Source: Coleofasciculus sp. LEGE 07092 (lineage in GTDB: Bacteria > Cyanobacteriota > Cyanobacteriia > Cyanobacteriales > Coleofasciculaceae). Taken from it: 64,000 nucleotides of DNA. Shown here piece by piece: positions 55,092 to 64,000 of this stretch. Under the pieces are notes generated by a model. It saw only the letters and a program-made list of their open reading frames with translations, searched no databases and was not told the DNA's origin. Both the position numbers and the translations under genes were made by a program. Numbering within the stretch: position 1 is the first letter of the stretch; the number at the start of each line of letters is the position of its first letter. The stretch spans positions 1-64,000 of the forward strand of contig NZ_JADEWY010000003.1 of the NCBI RefSeq assembly GCF_015207375.1, in the 5' to 3' direction.

Positions 55092-56345
55092 ATGAGATAC
55101 ATAGCTTATTTTGGTTTAATCTTTATCACAATATTAATTAATAGTATTGCCCAAAAACTCTTTAAAGAAAAATGGAATTTGTGGGCGGGCTATGGTATCC
55201 CAATCTTCTTAATGATGTTATTTTTACTGACACCTCCAGGAGGCGGGTTAGGGGACTTTAACAAAGCTTACTATCCGGCTGGACGTTTAATTTTTGAAAA
55301 CCCCTATAAGCTATATGATGAAACCTGTAGAACTTTTGTTAATCTGCCCATTATCGCTCTTTTATTTGTCCCTTTCTCTTTTACCTATAACCCTGATCAA
55401 GCTAGAATGGCATTTACAATAGTGGGAAGTTTATTTATTTTTATAGCTTACAGTATTTTGGCAAATTTTGTTAAAATTAGGGACTATAGGCAGCTAGCTG
55501 TAGTAGGAATTTTTGCTATCAATGGACCATTGTACTACAGTCTTAGACAGGGTAATACAACCCATTTTTTATTACTAATACTAACATTAGTGATCGTGTG
55601 TCTTCAGGAAAAGCGTGAAATTTGGACAGGAATTTTATTAGGTATAGCTGCTTTAATGAAACCTTTTTTGCTACTTCCCTGTATTTATTTTGCAGTTAGA
55701 CAGCGATGGCGATTAACCGCAGCAGTCAGCGCAACGCTGTTAAGTGTTGTAGCAGCTTCAGTACTTTTATTGGGTTCAAACCTAAACTTGCTCTGGCTGA
55801 ATCGGTGTATTTATGCATTTTCAGGTAAAGTAATCGGTGCTTTTAACGTTCAGTCAGTCGATGGCTTTCTATATCGCCTGTTAACTGATGGCGATTTAAC
55901 TAACTTTATCCCTACAGATATGAGTTGGAACTTTAAACTATTTCGATACGGTTTGCTCTTAATACTAGTCGGTATGCCGACTTGGATATTGTGGCGGACA
56001 AAACCCCCTAAAACTGTAAACGACCAAAATTTAGAATTTTCTATTGTTCTTTGCTTATCATTGCTTATTAGTCCTATTTCTTGGACTCACTATTATCTCC
56101 TTCTATTACTCCCTTTCTCTCTGTACCTCGGCGATAAATTAGCTATTCCTAAAGGGTGGATTTGGTCTAGCTCAATGATAGTAAGTTTAGTACTCGTCTC
56201 ACCTCCAGTGATATCATTCAATTCAGATAATTTTCTAATCAGATTTTTTGTTTCTCATTACTTCATCGGCGGAGTAGTATTGCTAGGAACACTTCTAGCA
56301 GCTCGATGGCAAACCTCCCCACAAATTCATCATTTTAATAAATAA
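55092..56345 (+). CDS. GT87-like (DUF2029) membrane glycosyltransferase
   Basis: A 417-residue polytopic protein with about ten helices. 'GDFNKAYYPAGRLIFENPYKLYD' is the typical acidic first-loop region of GT87 mannosyltransferase-like enzymes. 'LRQGNTTHFLLLILTL' (the Q-x-N/T region) and 'GIAALMKPFLLLP' are the other family blocks. 'SPISWTHYYLLLLLP' ends it. It should add a sugar from a polyprenyl-phosphate donor on the periplasmic side. Confidence 0.82.
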   Translation: MRYIAYFGLIFITILINSIAQKLFKEKWNLWAGYGIPIFLMMLFLLTPPGGGLGDFNKAYYPAGRLIFENPYKLYDETCRTFVNLPIIALLFVPFSFTYNPDQARMAFTIVGSLFIFIAYSILANFVKIRDYRQLAVVGIFAINGPLYYSLRQGNTTHFLLLILTLVIVCLQEKREIWTGILLGIAALMKPFLLLPCIYFAVRQRWRLTAAVSATLLSVVAASVLLLGSNLNLLWLNRCIYAFSGKVIGAFNVQSVDGFLYRLLTDGDLTNFIPTDMSWNFKLFRYGLLLILVGMPTWILWRTKPPKTVNDQNLEFSIVLCLSLLISPISWTHYYLLLLLPFSLYLGDKLAIPKGWIWSSSMIVSLVLVSPPVISFNSDNFLIRFFVSHYFIGGVVLLGTLLAARWQTSPQIHHFNK

Positions 56346-56363
56346 AATATTGATTATTTAATT

Positions 56364-58019
56364 ATGTACAAAAAAAACAATCGAATTGATGTTAAAAACT
56401 GGTTATTAATAGGTATTGTATTCCTAAGTTTAGTGATTCGTATTTTATATATTATAGCCAATAATTCCATTGAAACAGATGGTGCTGGGTACGCATTAAT
56501 TGACACAGATGGTGCAGGATATGCGTTGATGGCTGAGAGTCTTGCCCAAGGGAAGGGCTTGCTTCCATGGGGAGAAACTGCTTACTTTATCTGGTCTCCT
56601 TTATATCCAATTTTAATTGCTCCTTTATACTCTATTCTAAATGACTCTGAGTTAGCTGGTCGATTTATTTCCTTTATAGCTAGTATCGCCACAGTTTTTA
56701 TAACTTGGTATCTTGGAAAGCGAGCGTTCGGACAGAAAACTGGAATGTTGGCAGCAACATTAGTAGCCCTTTCTGTTCCTCTCATCAAAATGAGCTGGCG
56801 GGTGATTACAGAGCCCACCTATAGTTTTTTAATGATGGGTTGCGCCTTACTCACAATTCTCCTGTTCAAACGATTTACTTGGCTAGGTTCTGTAAAACTC
56901 GGTTTAGCTTTGGGTTTATTTTATCTATCTCGTCCGGAAGGATTGATACCTGCTGTCTGTATTATTAGTGTTTTCTTTGGCGGCAGTTTAGTTTACCGAA
57001 ACTATAGAATATCGCTCCTGAAATACGGAACAGTTACCCTAATAGCATTATTATTCATCTTGTTGACCTACCTCACCTATGTTCATGCAAAAACAGGAGA
57101 ATGGATGCTCACGGGCAAGACAAAAAATAATTGGTATATCAGTCATGTTGTGAATCAAGGACTCAAGTACGAAAAAGTCCAGTATGGTCTTAATGAGACA
57201 GCCACCGTCCTGGGTACTAGTAGATTGGAGTCTCCCCAAATCGTTGCTGCAATCGCTGAAAATCCTACTTATTACATCTATCGATACGTGAAATCTGCTT
57301 ACCGGATGGGGGTGCTGTTTTGCAGATCTATGGGACTATTAGTACCCTTTATTCTAATTGGATTAATTGGATTGTTAAGAAATCCTCAAACTCGGCTTGA
57401 TGCTTTTTTAAGCCTGTTGTTTCTTTCGCCACTTGTTTTATACCCAATTTTTTATATTCAAAACCGAAATATAGAAACTCTTATTCCCCTGGTTTGTTTG
57501 TATGCTGCTCGAGGATTTTTGGATGTCTTATCAAGATTGAATAAGTTCTCTATTTACAATCGCTTTGGTAATATCGTACTGCTTATACTATTTTTATCAG
57601 TCCTCAATCCTTTTGTAAAAGAACTACAGATGGCAATGAGAATCAAGTCTACTCAGCAGATTCACGAACACAAAGAAGCTGGACTTTGGTTGAAGGAACG
57701 AGTTCCTCAAGATTTCAGCATTATGTCAAGAAAACCTTGGGTAGCTTACTACAGCAGACGGAAACTAGAAGTCATGCCTTTTGCCAAGTTTAATTATCTG
57801 ATTGAATACGCTGAATATCGCGGTGTTGACTTAATCGTTATTGACGAACGTTATATACCTTCAACCAGACCTCAGTTAAAATTTCTCCTCAAACCCTCTC
57901 AGGCTCCTTGTTATTTAAAACCTATCTACTCATCAACCAATGCTAAAGATAAAAAAATCATCATCTATCGACTTGATCGAGAAAATTTTTGCCAGACCAG
58001 TGAACAATTAGCAGAATAA
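56364..58019 (+). CDS. GT39-family membrane glycosyltransferase with duplicated acidic motif
   Basis: A 551-residue PMT_2/GT39 protein distinct from the four tandem paralogs. The early loop reads 'ETDGAGYALIDTDGAGYALM', a 30-bp in-frame duplication (56472-56501 and 56502-56531) of the acidic motif that precedes 'AESLAQGKGL'. 'WSPLYPILIAPLY', 'WRVITEPTYSFLM' and 'YLSRPEGLIPAV' match the family. A soluble C-terminal domain starts near residue 430. Two copies of the motif may alter the catalytic loop. Confidence 0.83.
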   Translation: MYKKNNRIDVKNWLLIGIVFLSLVIRILYIIANNSIETDGAGYALIDTDGAGYALMAESLAQGKGLLPWGETAYFIWSPLYPILIAPLYSILNDSELAGRFISFIASIATVFITWYLGKRAFGQKTGMLAATLVALSVPLIKMSWRVITEPTYSFLMMGCALLTILLFKRFTWLGSVKLGLALGLFYLSRPEGLIPAVCIISVFFGGSLVYRNYRISLLKYGTVTLIALLFILLTYLTYVHAKTGEWMLTGKTKNNWYISHVVNQGLKYEKVQYGLNETATVLGTSRLESPQIVAAIAENPTYYIYRYVKSAYRMGVLFCRSMGLLVPFILIGLIGLLRNPQTRLDAFLSLLFLSPLVLYPIFYIQNRNIETLIPLVCLYAARGFLDVLSRLNKFSIYNRFGNIVLLILFLSVLNPFVKELQMAMRIKSTQQIHEHKEAGLWLKERVPQDFSIMSRKPWVAYYSRRKLEVMPFAKFNYLIEYAEYRGVDLIVIDERYIPSTRPQLKFLLKPSQAPCYLKPIYSSTNAKDKKIIIYRLDRENFCQTSEQLAE

Positions 58020-58044
58020 ATTCTTATTTTATTAACAACATTTT

Positions 58045-59379
58045 ATGGTCATGACTAATCTGACAAAACTTTGGCAAACTATCGATCCTTTAACAAGGAA
58101 TTTAATTTTGTTTCTGCTGGCTGATGCTTTGTTAATTACCTTAGCATTAAATCATTTTTTTTTGACTCCATGGGATGAAAGATTAGCTCTCTATCACACG
58201 GTTGAAAGAGTTTTTAAATTTAAACAAATTGGGGACTCTTGGGGACCCATGCTTAAAGCATTTGATTATCTAGATACTGAGCCTCAACATCCTTTATATT
58301 CAGAATTATTCTTTGAACAAAAAACAAAATTTCAGTATCCACCAACGTCTTTACTGATTTTCTATATTTTTCCTAAAAATCTAACAAAAATGCTTGGTTT
58401 AACTTCGTATCGTAGTGTATTGAATTATGTTTCTTGGGCATTTTTATGGGCAACAATAATTTACTCAATCAAACTATTTAAGCTAAGTTTGGCAGCCTTT
58501 AATTCTGGCAATAAAAATAAAAAAATTAACTTTCTTGTCAGAAACATTGTTTTAGTTGGCTATGGTTTAACTTTTTATCCGATGATAAGAGCTTATAGTT
58601 TAGGGCAAATACAAGTATGGATTAATGCTATGTTTGCCATACTGTTATGGTGTTGGGTGCGAGATAAAAAAAATTTAGCAGGTATCCTGGCAGGAATGAT
58701 CTGCCTGCTCAAACCTCAGTACATTATTGTTTTTGCGTGGGGGCTATTTCGCAAGCAGTGGCGTTTTATCGTATTCTTTGCAGCAATATTACTCAACGGT
58801 TTGCTGATTTCAGTTTTATTATTTGGTCTAACTAATCATCTTGATTACTTAACGGTTTTGTCATTCATATCGAGACATGGTGAAGCTTTTTATACCAATC
58901 AATCTCCCAATGGGTTATTAAACCGACTGTTTTTTAATGGTAATAACTTGGAATGGCAAGGAGATTCTTTTCCACCCTTTAATTTCTGGGTTTATGCCGG
59001 AACAGTGATCAGTTCAGTCATATTAATTTCCATAGCATTATTTCAACCAAAGCTCAGTGGTAAACCAGGAAGTATTATTGATTTGTCTATTATTATACTC
59101 AGTTCTACTATAGCGTCTCCTCTTGCCTGGGAGCATAATTATGGAATTCTTTTACCTATCTATGCTTTACTATTCCCATGCTTGTTAAAGTCAAAAAAAA
59201 TTGAAAAAATAAGTATTATTTATTTAGCAATAAGCTATACAATGTCTAGTCAGTATTTTGATTTTACAAAAACATTAGCTAATACCCCATTTAATATAGT
59301 CCAGTCTTATTTATTAATTGCAGGATTAATAGTACTTTTTCATTTATATAAGTTAGATAGTAATCCCAAAAACAGTTAA
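58045..59379 (+). CDS. GT87-like (DUF2029) membrane glycosyltransferase
   Basis: A 444-residue polytopic protein. 'FDYLDTEPQHPLYSELFFEQ' and 'QYPPTSLLIFYIFP' are the first-loop blocks typical of GT87-like enzymes. 'SLGQIQVWINAMFAILLW' and 'GMICLLKPQYIIVFAWGLFRKQW' match the middle, and 'SPLAWEHNYGILLPIYALL' the end. It is a homolog of the 55092 gene with separate divergence. The donor is presumably a polyprenyl-phosphate sugar. Confidence 0.8.
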   Translation: MVMTNLTKLWQTIDPLTRNLILFLLADALLITLALNHFFLTPWDERLALYHTVERVFKFKQIGDSWGPMLKAFDYLDTEPQHPLYSELFFEQKTKFQYPPTSLLIFYIFPKNLTKMLGLTSYRSVLNYVSWAFLWATIIYSIKLFKLSLAAFNSGNKNKKINFLVRNIVLVGYGLTFYPMIRAYSLGQIQVWINAMFAILLWCWVRDKKNLAGILAGMICLLKPQYIIVFAWGLFRKQWRFIVFFAAILLNGLLISVLLFGLTNHLDYLTVLSFISRHGEAFYTNQSPNGLLNRLFFNGNNLEWQGDSFPPFNFWVYAGTVISSVILISIALFQPKLSGKPGSIIDLSIIILSSTIASPLAWEHNYGILLPIYALLFPCLLKSKKIEKISIIYLAISYTMSSQYFDFTKTLANTPFNIVQSYLLIAGLIVLFHLYKLDSNPKNS

Positions 59380-59426
59380 TTAAGTTAATTTTTAAAAACA
59401 TTTTGTTTAATGATTTTGCAAAAAAC

Positions 59427-60944
59427 ATGAAATCACTAACTCAGTATCGTCACAAAAAAACCTTAGCTATTGCGGCAATTTTTCTTGTCGTACTAGGGTT
59501 AATTTATGCTCTATTCTCTCATCAAGTTATCCTTATACTTTATCAAAATTGGCTCAGTAAAATCCGTTTTAAATCTATTAATACCAAATCTGTAGATTTT
59601 TATAAGAGATTAGCCGATAGGGGGTACTTCGCTTTTAACCTATTGTTTCTCAGTTTTATTTTAGGACTCCCTTTGAGTGTTCGCTTCCTCCAGGATTGCA
59701 AGAAAAAATTATTGAGTCCTAGAGAAGAGTTGAAAAAATTGAATACAGTCTTTTTAAAAAATAAACAAATAACCTTAACCGTACTATGCTTATTTGTAGG
59801 ATTTTACTGTTTATATGTAACTCTGGGATTTTTACTTATCCCTAGTTATGAAAAATTTGATTTCTTTGGTTCAGACTTTGTTGAATGGTATAAGTATGAC
59901 ATTGTTCAAGCTCATAAAGGCTCACACCCTCTCCTACTATTAGCTGTAGTTCCCTTGCGTTCTTTACTAAAGCTCTTTCCTTTTTCGCAAGAAGCCTCAG
60001 CCGTAGTCCTCAATTCATTTTTTGGTGCTAGTGCTGTACTATTATCAGGTGTATTTTTTGCTAACTTCACCCGGAGAATATTGGATATAATACTATTAAC
60101 AATTACGTTTGGTTTAACCATGAGCCAGATTGTTTTTAGCACCATTCCAGAATCCTATGCTTTGGGAGGCTGTAGCATAATTGCCACATACATCTTATTT
60201 TTGCTTTGCTTAAGTCGTCGAAAGCTTTATTTAAAATACTGGATTTTTACGGGTCTTTTTTCTTTCGGAATAACCATTACTAATTTTGCTCAAACTTTAA
60301 TCTGTTTTGTGGCAGTACTCTTTGTTCTAAAGCAACAACAAAAAATTATTAAGAGTTTAGAATATATTAGCTCCGTTATTTTGCTTGCTTCTGGTCTTAG
60401 TCTCATTCAAAAATTAATATTTATCCGAGGGGCTAAAATTTTCTTTCTATCCCTATTTATGAGTGAATCAAGTTATATAGAATGGTATAATCCGTTTACT
60501 ATTATCACAGAAGTTTTTAAGCACTTCTTTTTAGTAAATTTTATTGCTCCATCCCCATTTACAGGGAACATTAGTCCAGAAAACAACCGTTTAATGCTAA
60601 ATTTTTTTCTACAACCCTTAATCTATAGTTTAATTGGTAAATTAGCTATTATTGTTTTCTTGAGTTTATTAATTGTTGGATTAATTAAGAATATTTTTGA
60701 TCGAAACAAGCGAGTTATTACGATCACTGTCTCTTTATCTATAGTCTTCAATATTGCCCTACATTCAGTTTTTGGTGTAAGCACCCTATTTCTTTATACC
60801 TGTTATGTAACTTTCCCTGTCTTACTTTTGATTTTCAATGAATCAATTTTTAAGGTAAATTACTTTAAACTTATTTGGAGTATATTTATTATTTTAATGG
60901 GCTTGAATAATTTACTAGTAATAGGTAAAATAATTTCTACATAA
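59427..60944 (+). CDS. Polytopic membrane protein, possible GT-C glycosyltransferase
   Basis: A 505-residue protein with about eleven helices. The start chosen is ATG 59427 ('MKSLTQYRHKK'); a TTG eight codons earlier is less likely. A large loop 'YEKFDFFGSDFVEWYKYDIVQAHKGSHPLLLL' (quoted from residue ~140) carries Asp residues and a His-Pro step, reminiscent of GT-C acceptor loops. 'STIPESYALGGCSIIATYIL' resembles the 'PE-x-Y/F' block of the group. No specific family is recognised. Its location between glycosyltransferases supports a role in glycan transfer. Confidence 0.6.
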   Translation: MKSLTQYRHKKTLAIAAIFLVVLGLIYALFSHQVILILYQNWLSKIRFKSINTKSVDFYKRLADRGYFAFNLLFLSFILGLPLSVRFLQDCKKKLLSPREELKKLNTVFLKNKQITLTVLCLFVGFYCLYVTLGFLLIPSYEKFDFFGSDFVEWYKYDIVQAHKGSHPLLLLAVVPLRSLLKLFPFSQEASAVVLNSFFGASAVLLSGVFFANFTRRILDIILLTITFGLTMSQIVFSTIPESYALGGCSIIATYILFLLCLSRRKLYLKYWIFTGLFSFGITITNFAQTLICFVAVLFVLKQQQKIIKSLEYISSVILLASGLSLIQKLIFIRGAKIFFLSLFMSESSYIEWYNPFTIITEVFKHFFLVNFIAPSPFTGNISPENNRLMLNFFLQPLIYSLIGKLAIIVFLSLLIVGLIKNIFDRNKRVITITVSLSIVFNIALHSVFGVSTLFLYTCYVTFPVLLLIFNESIFKVNYFKLIWSIFIILMGLNNLLVIGKIIST

Positions 60945-61036
60945 AATTTGTCAATTAATTCTAAAACAAAGGACTTATGTGAACACGGACAAATCACAAA
61001 TAATCTTGAAACTAGAATAGAACAAGAGTAAAAATT

Positions 61037-62044
61037 ATGATGCAATGGAAAATTTTAGCAGGTTTACGTTTTTTCTTAGCTTGGATTGTGGTCTGTGATC
61101 ACGTCAAAATTAATTTTCCTGATTCAGGATATCAAGGCTTTTTTTCTTTTTTTAGTAAATTTAATTCTCTGGCAGCAGTTCTAGGATTTCTTTTGATTTC
61201 TGGCTATTCTATCGCTAGTTCTATTGGCAGAAATTCAAAAGGTTTTTACCAACGGCGAATTTTGAGAATTTACCCTTTATATTTTTGTGCTGTTCTTTTT
61301 TCCTTAATACCCTTTTGGATGCATGGCAAAATTATTGAATTGCCTCGCGGCGAATCTGTTCAGCCTAGCTGGTTTACAGTTTTTGGCAATTTATTATTTT
61401 TAAAAAGTTTTGTTGGAAGTGTAGATGACATTAAAACTAATGTAGCCTTATGGACATTAAGTATTGAGGTAATGTGTTATTTGTTAGCGCCGCTATTTTT
61501 TAAAGCTAGCTATAAAATTTTAATTTTATTAATTTTATTATCTGCTTCATTCTATTTATTATCTCCCTATCTTTATCTAATAGTATCCCCCGATAATAAA
61601 TTTCCCTTTCCTTCAGAACTTTCCTATGGCTTATCATTTGTGTTACTGCTGTGGGTATGGCTCTCCGGCTTCTTTTATTTTGTTCATAAAGACAATAAAT
61701 TTTCAAAAATTGGATTAATTGGTTTAGGAGTCATAACTTTATTAATTAACTCTAACTACATTGGTAAGTCGGGATTGATAACCTATTGTGTCAGTTGCTT
61801 GGTATTAATTTATTTACCCTATCTAAAATTTCCCAATTTCTTACTAAAAATTTTTAATTATCTTGGAAATATTTCTTATCCGCTTTACTTGTTTCATTTG
61901 CCAACTTTTTTCGTTGCCTATTTGTTACTAGGTATTAACAATTCTATTCTCCTAGTTTTGTTAGCATTATTAAATTCAATTTTATTTTATCATGTTATTG
62001 ATATCCCCATACGCATCCGAAAAAAGCCTGCCCCCTTAAGTTAG
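61037..62044 (+). CDS. Acyltransferase-3 family membrane protein
   Basis: A 335-residue polytopic protein. 'ILAGLRFFLAWIVVCDHVKI' holds the catalytic His in the first helix region. 'RRILRIYPLYF' and 'VALWTLSIEVMCYLLAPLFF' are the other signatures. It probably O-acylates a sugar outside the cytoplasm, as the 20403 gene does for segment A. The two proteins are only distantly alike, so they are likely separate acquisitions. Confidence 0.88.
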   Translation: MMQWKILAGLRFFLAWIVVCDHVKINFPDSGYQGFFSFFSKFNSLAAVLGFLLISGYSIASSIGRNSKGFYQRRILRIYPLYFCAVLFSLIPFWMHGKIIELPRGESVQPSWFTVFGNLLFLKSFVGSVDDIKTNVALWTLSIEVMCYLLAPLFFKASYKILILLILLSASFYLLSPYLYLIVSPDNKFPFPSELSYGLSFVLLLWVWLSGFFYFVHKDNKFSKIGLIGLGVITLLINSNYIGKSGLITYCVSCLVLIYLPYLKFPNFLLKIFNYLGNISYPLYLFHLPTFFVAYLLLGINNSILLVLLALLNSILFYHVIDIPIRIRKKPAPLS

Positions 62045-62108
62045 TTTTACTTAAAGGGAGTGAAAAGTTTCTGCACTTATTTATATAAAAGAACGTTGAT
62101 AATTAATT

Positions 62109-63368
62109 ATGAAAATTGCATTTGTTCTTCAGCCTATATTCCGAGTACCAGTCAATAAATCTATTTCAATACCTCTCTTAAATCATGAACTTGCCAAACG
62201 TCTAGCTCTTTCCCATGAAGTGATTGTCTACGCAGGCGGAAACCGCATCCATAAAAAAATAATCTGTGATGACGGTATCCTTTATTATGGTATGCCCACT
62301 GGTGCTGATGAAGTCTTCCTCAAAGTTTTTAAAGGATGGCGACTAATTTCTAGATTCCGTAATGATCAACAACCTCTTTTTGGTTATAGCTTTTATTATG
62401 GGGGGTATATATTACAAGTAGCGCTAGATCTGAGAAAGCAGAAATGTGATGTAGTCCATATTCATCACCTTTCTCAAAGCATTCCTGTGATTCGGGCAAT
62501 AAATCCTGAAATAAAAATTGTGTTGCACATGAATATGGATTGGTTGACCCAACTCGACCACTTAATGATTGAGACACGCCTCAGTCAGAGTGACTTAATT
62601 TTAGGGTGTAGCAACTATATTACCGAAAGAATCCGCCAGCGTTTTCCCCAGGTTGCCGACCGTTGTCATACTGTTTTTAATGGTGTAGATGTTGATCATT
62701 TTATTGAAAAAGACTATTCCAGTACTATAACAAATAATGCTGTCAAACGAATTCTTTTTGTTGGCAGAGTTTCACCGGAAAAAGGGGTACATACCTTATT
62801 AGACGCATTTAAAAAAGTCGTCGAGGATTATCCTGACGTACAACTGGATATAATTGGCAAACAACTTGTTTTACCTCTTAACGAACTTATTGCTCTGAGT
62901 GACGATACTAAAGTTAAAGAATTAGCTTCTTTTTATTCTGGAAGTTATCTTAGTTCCTTGAAAAATAGACTTCCTCTCCATGTGGCAAGTCAAGTATCCT
63001 TTGTTGGTGGAATTCCCAATTTACAGTTGCTCAATTTCTACCATAAAGCTGACATCCTCATATTTCCGTCCATTTGGAACGAACCCTTTGGAATTAGCAA
63101 TGTTGAGGCTATGGCTTCAGGAGTTCCTGTTGTTGCTACGCGAGTTGGCGGCGTCCTGGAAATTGTTGAGGATGGCAAGACTGGTTTGCTGGTAGAGCGG
63201 GATGACTCTACTGCCTTGTCTAATGCTATCCTTTATCTTTTGTCAAACGACAACGAACGAAAATCAATGGGACAGGCTGGACGACAACGAGCAGTTGAAC
63301 TTTTTTCCTGGGATAAACTTGCCGAAAAGCTAATGTACCACTATCGTAACCTCTTTGAAAACTCCTAA
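62109..63368 (+). CDS. GT4-family glycosyltransferase
   Basis: A 419-residue GT-B enzyme. 'KRILFVGRVSPEKGVHTLLDAF' and 'FPSIWNEPFGISNVEAMASGVPVV' give the donor site with E-x7-E, and 'GGVLEIVEDGKTGLLVERDD' follows. An insertion of about 40 residues after 'YPDVQLDIIGKQ' is longer than average. It lies 16 bp before the truncated DUF218 gene, repeating the GT4-DUF218 pairing at 32-33.8 kb. Confidence 0.9.
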   Translation: MKIAFVLQPIFRVPVNKSISIPLLNHELAKRLALSHEVIVYAGGNRIHKKIICDDGILYYGMPTGADEVFLKVFKGWRLISRFRNDQQPLFGYSFYYGGYILQVALDLRKQKCDVVHIHHLSQSIPVIRAINPEIKIVLHMNMDWLTQLDHLMIETRLSQSDLILGCSNYITERIRQRFPQVADRCHTVFNGVDVDHFIEKDYSSTITNNAVKRILFVGRVSPEKGVHTLLDAFKKVVEDYPDVQLDIIGKQLVLPLNELIALSDDTKVKELASFYSGSYLSSLKNRLPLHVASQVSFVGGIPNLQLLNFYHKADILIFPSIWNEPFGISNVEAMASGVPVVATRVGGVLEIVEDGKTGLLVERDDSTALSNAILYLLSNDNERKSMGQAGRQRAVELFSWDKLAEKLMYHYRNLFENS

Positions 63369-63383
63369 TCAATGTAAATTGTT

Positions 63384-64000
63384 ATGAAAAAAATACATTT
63401 AAAAAAGTACAAATTCTTTAAACGTATCCGTCAAATTTTGTACTTGGTCGGACTCGCTTTTTGCTCCTTCTTGCTTGTCCTAATGACGGTAATTCCTATA
63501 CGATTAGCAATTGCTAAAAACCAAGCACCTGAACCCCAAGTCATTCTAGTGTTAGGTGGTGGGAATGGACGAGAAAAGTTTGCGGCTAAGTTTGCTAAAC
63601 AGCACCCGACCTTGGAAATTTGGGTTTCTTCTGGTCGTTGGCCCCATGGTCCTGAAGTTTTTGAAGCTGCAGGTATCCCCATTCATCCGTCCCTAGATGG
63701 GTGGCCCAACGGTCCTGATCCCGAACTGCATGAAGTTTTTGACAACAGAGATGTTCCTGGAGAACAACAAGTACGTTTTGGTTGGTTTGCGGCAGATACG
63801 GTGGGTGACTTTGCCCATCATGTCAAACCTTTGCAAGAGCGTAAATTTAAGCATATTTATATCATTACATCAGCCGATCATATGCCTAGAGCTAAGACAA
63901 TTGCCACCTTAATTTTGGGTAGCAACGGTATTACTTTCACCCCTGTTTCAGTTCCATCAGAACAGCCAAAAGAATCCCAATTCTGGCTTCGTATTATCCG
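63384..64000 (+). CDS. DUF218 (YdcF/ElyC/SanA-like) protein, 3' end beyond window
   Basis: A partial reading frame of 205 codons with no stop before the window end. It starts 'MKKIHLKKYKFFKRIRQILY' with one membrane helix, then 'PQVILVLGGGNGREKF', 'LEIWVSSGRWPHGP', 'YIITSADHMPRAKTIATLIL' and 'FTPVSVPSEQPKESQFW'. It is homologous to the 33201 gene, with an insertion of about 30 residues ('NGPDPELHEVFDNRDVPG' area) in the middle. A role in envelope polysaccharide lipid metabolism is inferred from ElyC and SanA. Confidence 0.85.
   Translation, partial: MKKIHLKKYKFFKRIRQILYLVGLAFCSFLLVLMTVIPIRLAIAKNQAPEPQVILVLGGGNGREKFAAKFAKQHPTLEIWVSSGRWPHGPEVFEAAGIPIHPSLDGWPNGPDPELHEVFDNRDVPGEQQVRFGWFAADTVGDFAHHVKPLQERKFKHIYIITSADHMPRAKTIATLILGSNGITFTPVSVPSEQPKESQFWLRII

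Overview
The window comes from a cyanobacterium, probably a filamentous one. The octamer GCGATCGC (HIP1) recurs every few kilobases over the first 53 kb. Several small families are cyanobacteria-type (DUF2811-like, DUF3531-like, a degenerate DinG-like helicase relative). Short G/C-rich low-complexity repeats of the 'ggggagatggggag' type lie between genes. No rRNA, tRNA, CRISPR array or intact insertion sequence was found.

Positions 1-9.3 kb hold housekeeping and accessory genes, mostly on the minus strand: the helicase-like protein, a small secreted protein, peptidyl-tRNA hydrolase (pth), a DUF2811-type protein, a GAF/HD-GYP phosphodiesterase-like protein, a YjbQ-family protein, and a tight three-gene run (UDP-glycosyltransferase-like, three-helix membrane protein, acidic protein). 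Positions 9.3-11.7 kb hold a 122-bp MITE with perfect 8-bp target duplications, a beta-barrel-like outer-membrane candidate and a small exported protein with a Tat-like signal.

From about 11.7 kb to the end the window is almost entirely surface-polysaccharide biosynthesis. Segment A (11.7-36 kb) begins with a truncated ABC-2 polysaccharide exporter permease. It then carries many GT4 and GT2 glycosyltransferases, an RTX calcium-binding protein, FkbM-type and other methyltransferases, a plant-type reversibly glycosylated polypeptide (UDP-arabinopyranose mutase-like), acyltransferases, two sulfotransferases, a Wzy-like polymerase, a DUF218 membrane protein and a divergent Wzc-like polysaccharide co-polymerase/tyrosine kinase. 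Between 26.0 and 26.4 kb are two gene remnants. A short housekeeping interruption (38.2-40.0 kb) encodes a double-domain CobO/BtuR-like protein and a DUF3531-like protein.

Segment B (40.9-64 kb) starts with a GT2 gene and a CDP-sugar cassette (rfbF, SDR epimerase, sugar C-methyltransferase, rfbC-like epimerase). It continues with four tandem paralogous GT39-like membrane glycosyltransferases interrupted by a FAD oxidoreductase, then GT4, two GT87-like and another GT39-like membrane enzymes, an unassigned polytopic protein, an acyltransferase, a GT4 and a second DUF218 gene cut by the window end. The last 11 kb looks richer in A+T and lacks HIP1, suggesting more recent acquisition.

Taken together, the best reading is a Wzy-type pathway for a complex exopolysaccharide that is probably sulfated, methylated and acylated, and that contains a branched deoxysugar made through a CDP-sugar and possibly a furanose. 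No clear Wzx flippase, Wza exporter or priming glycosyltransferase is visible, so those must lie elsewhere.
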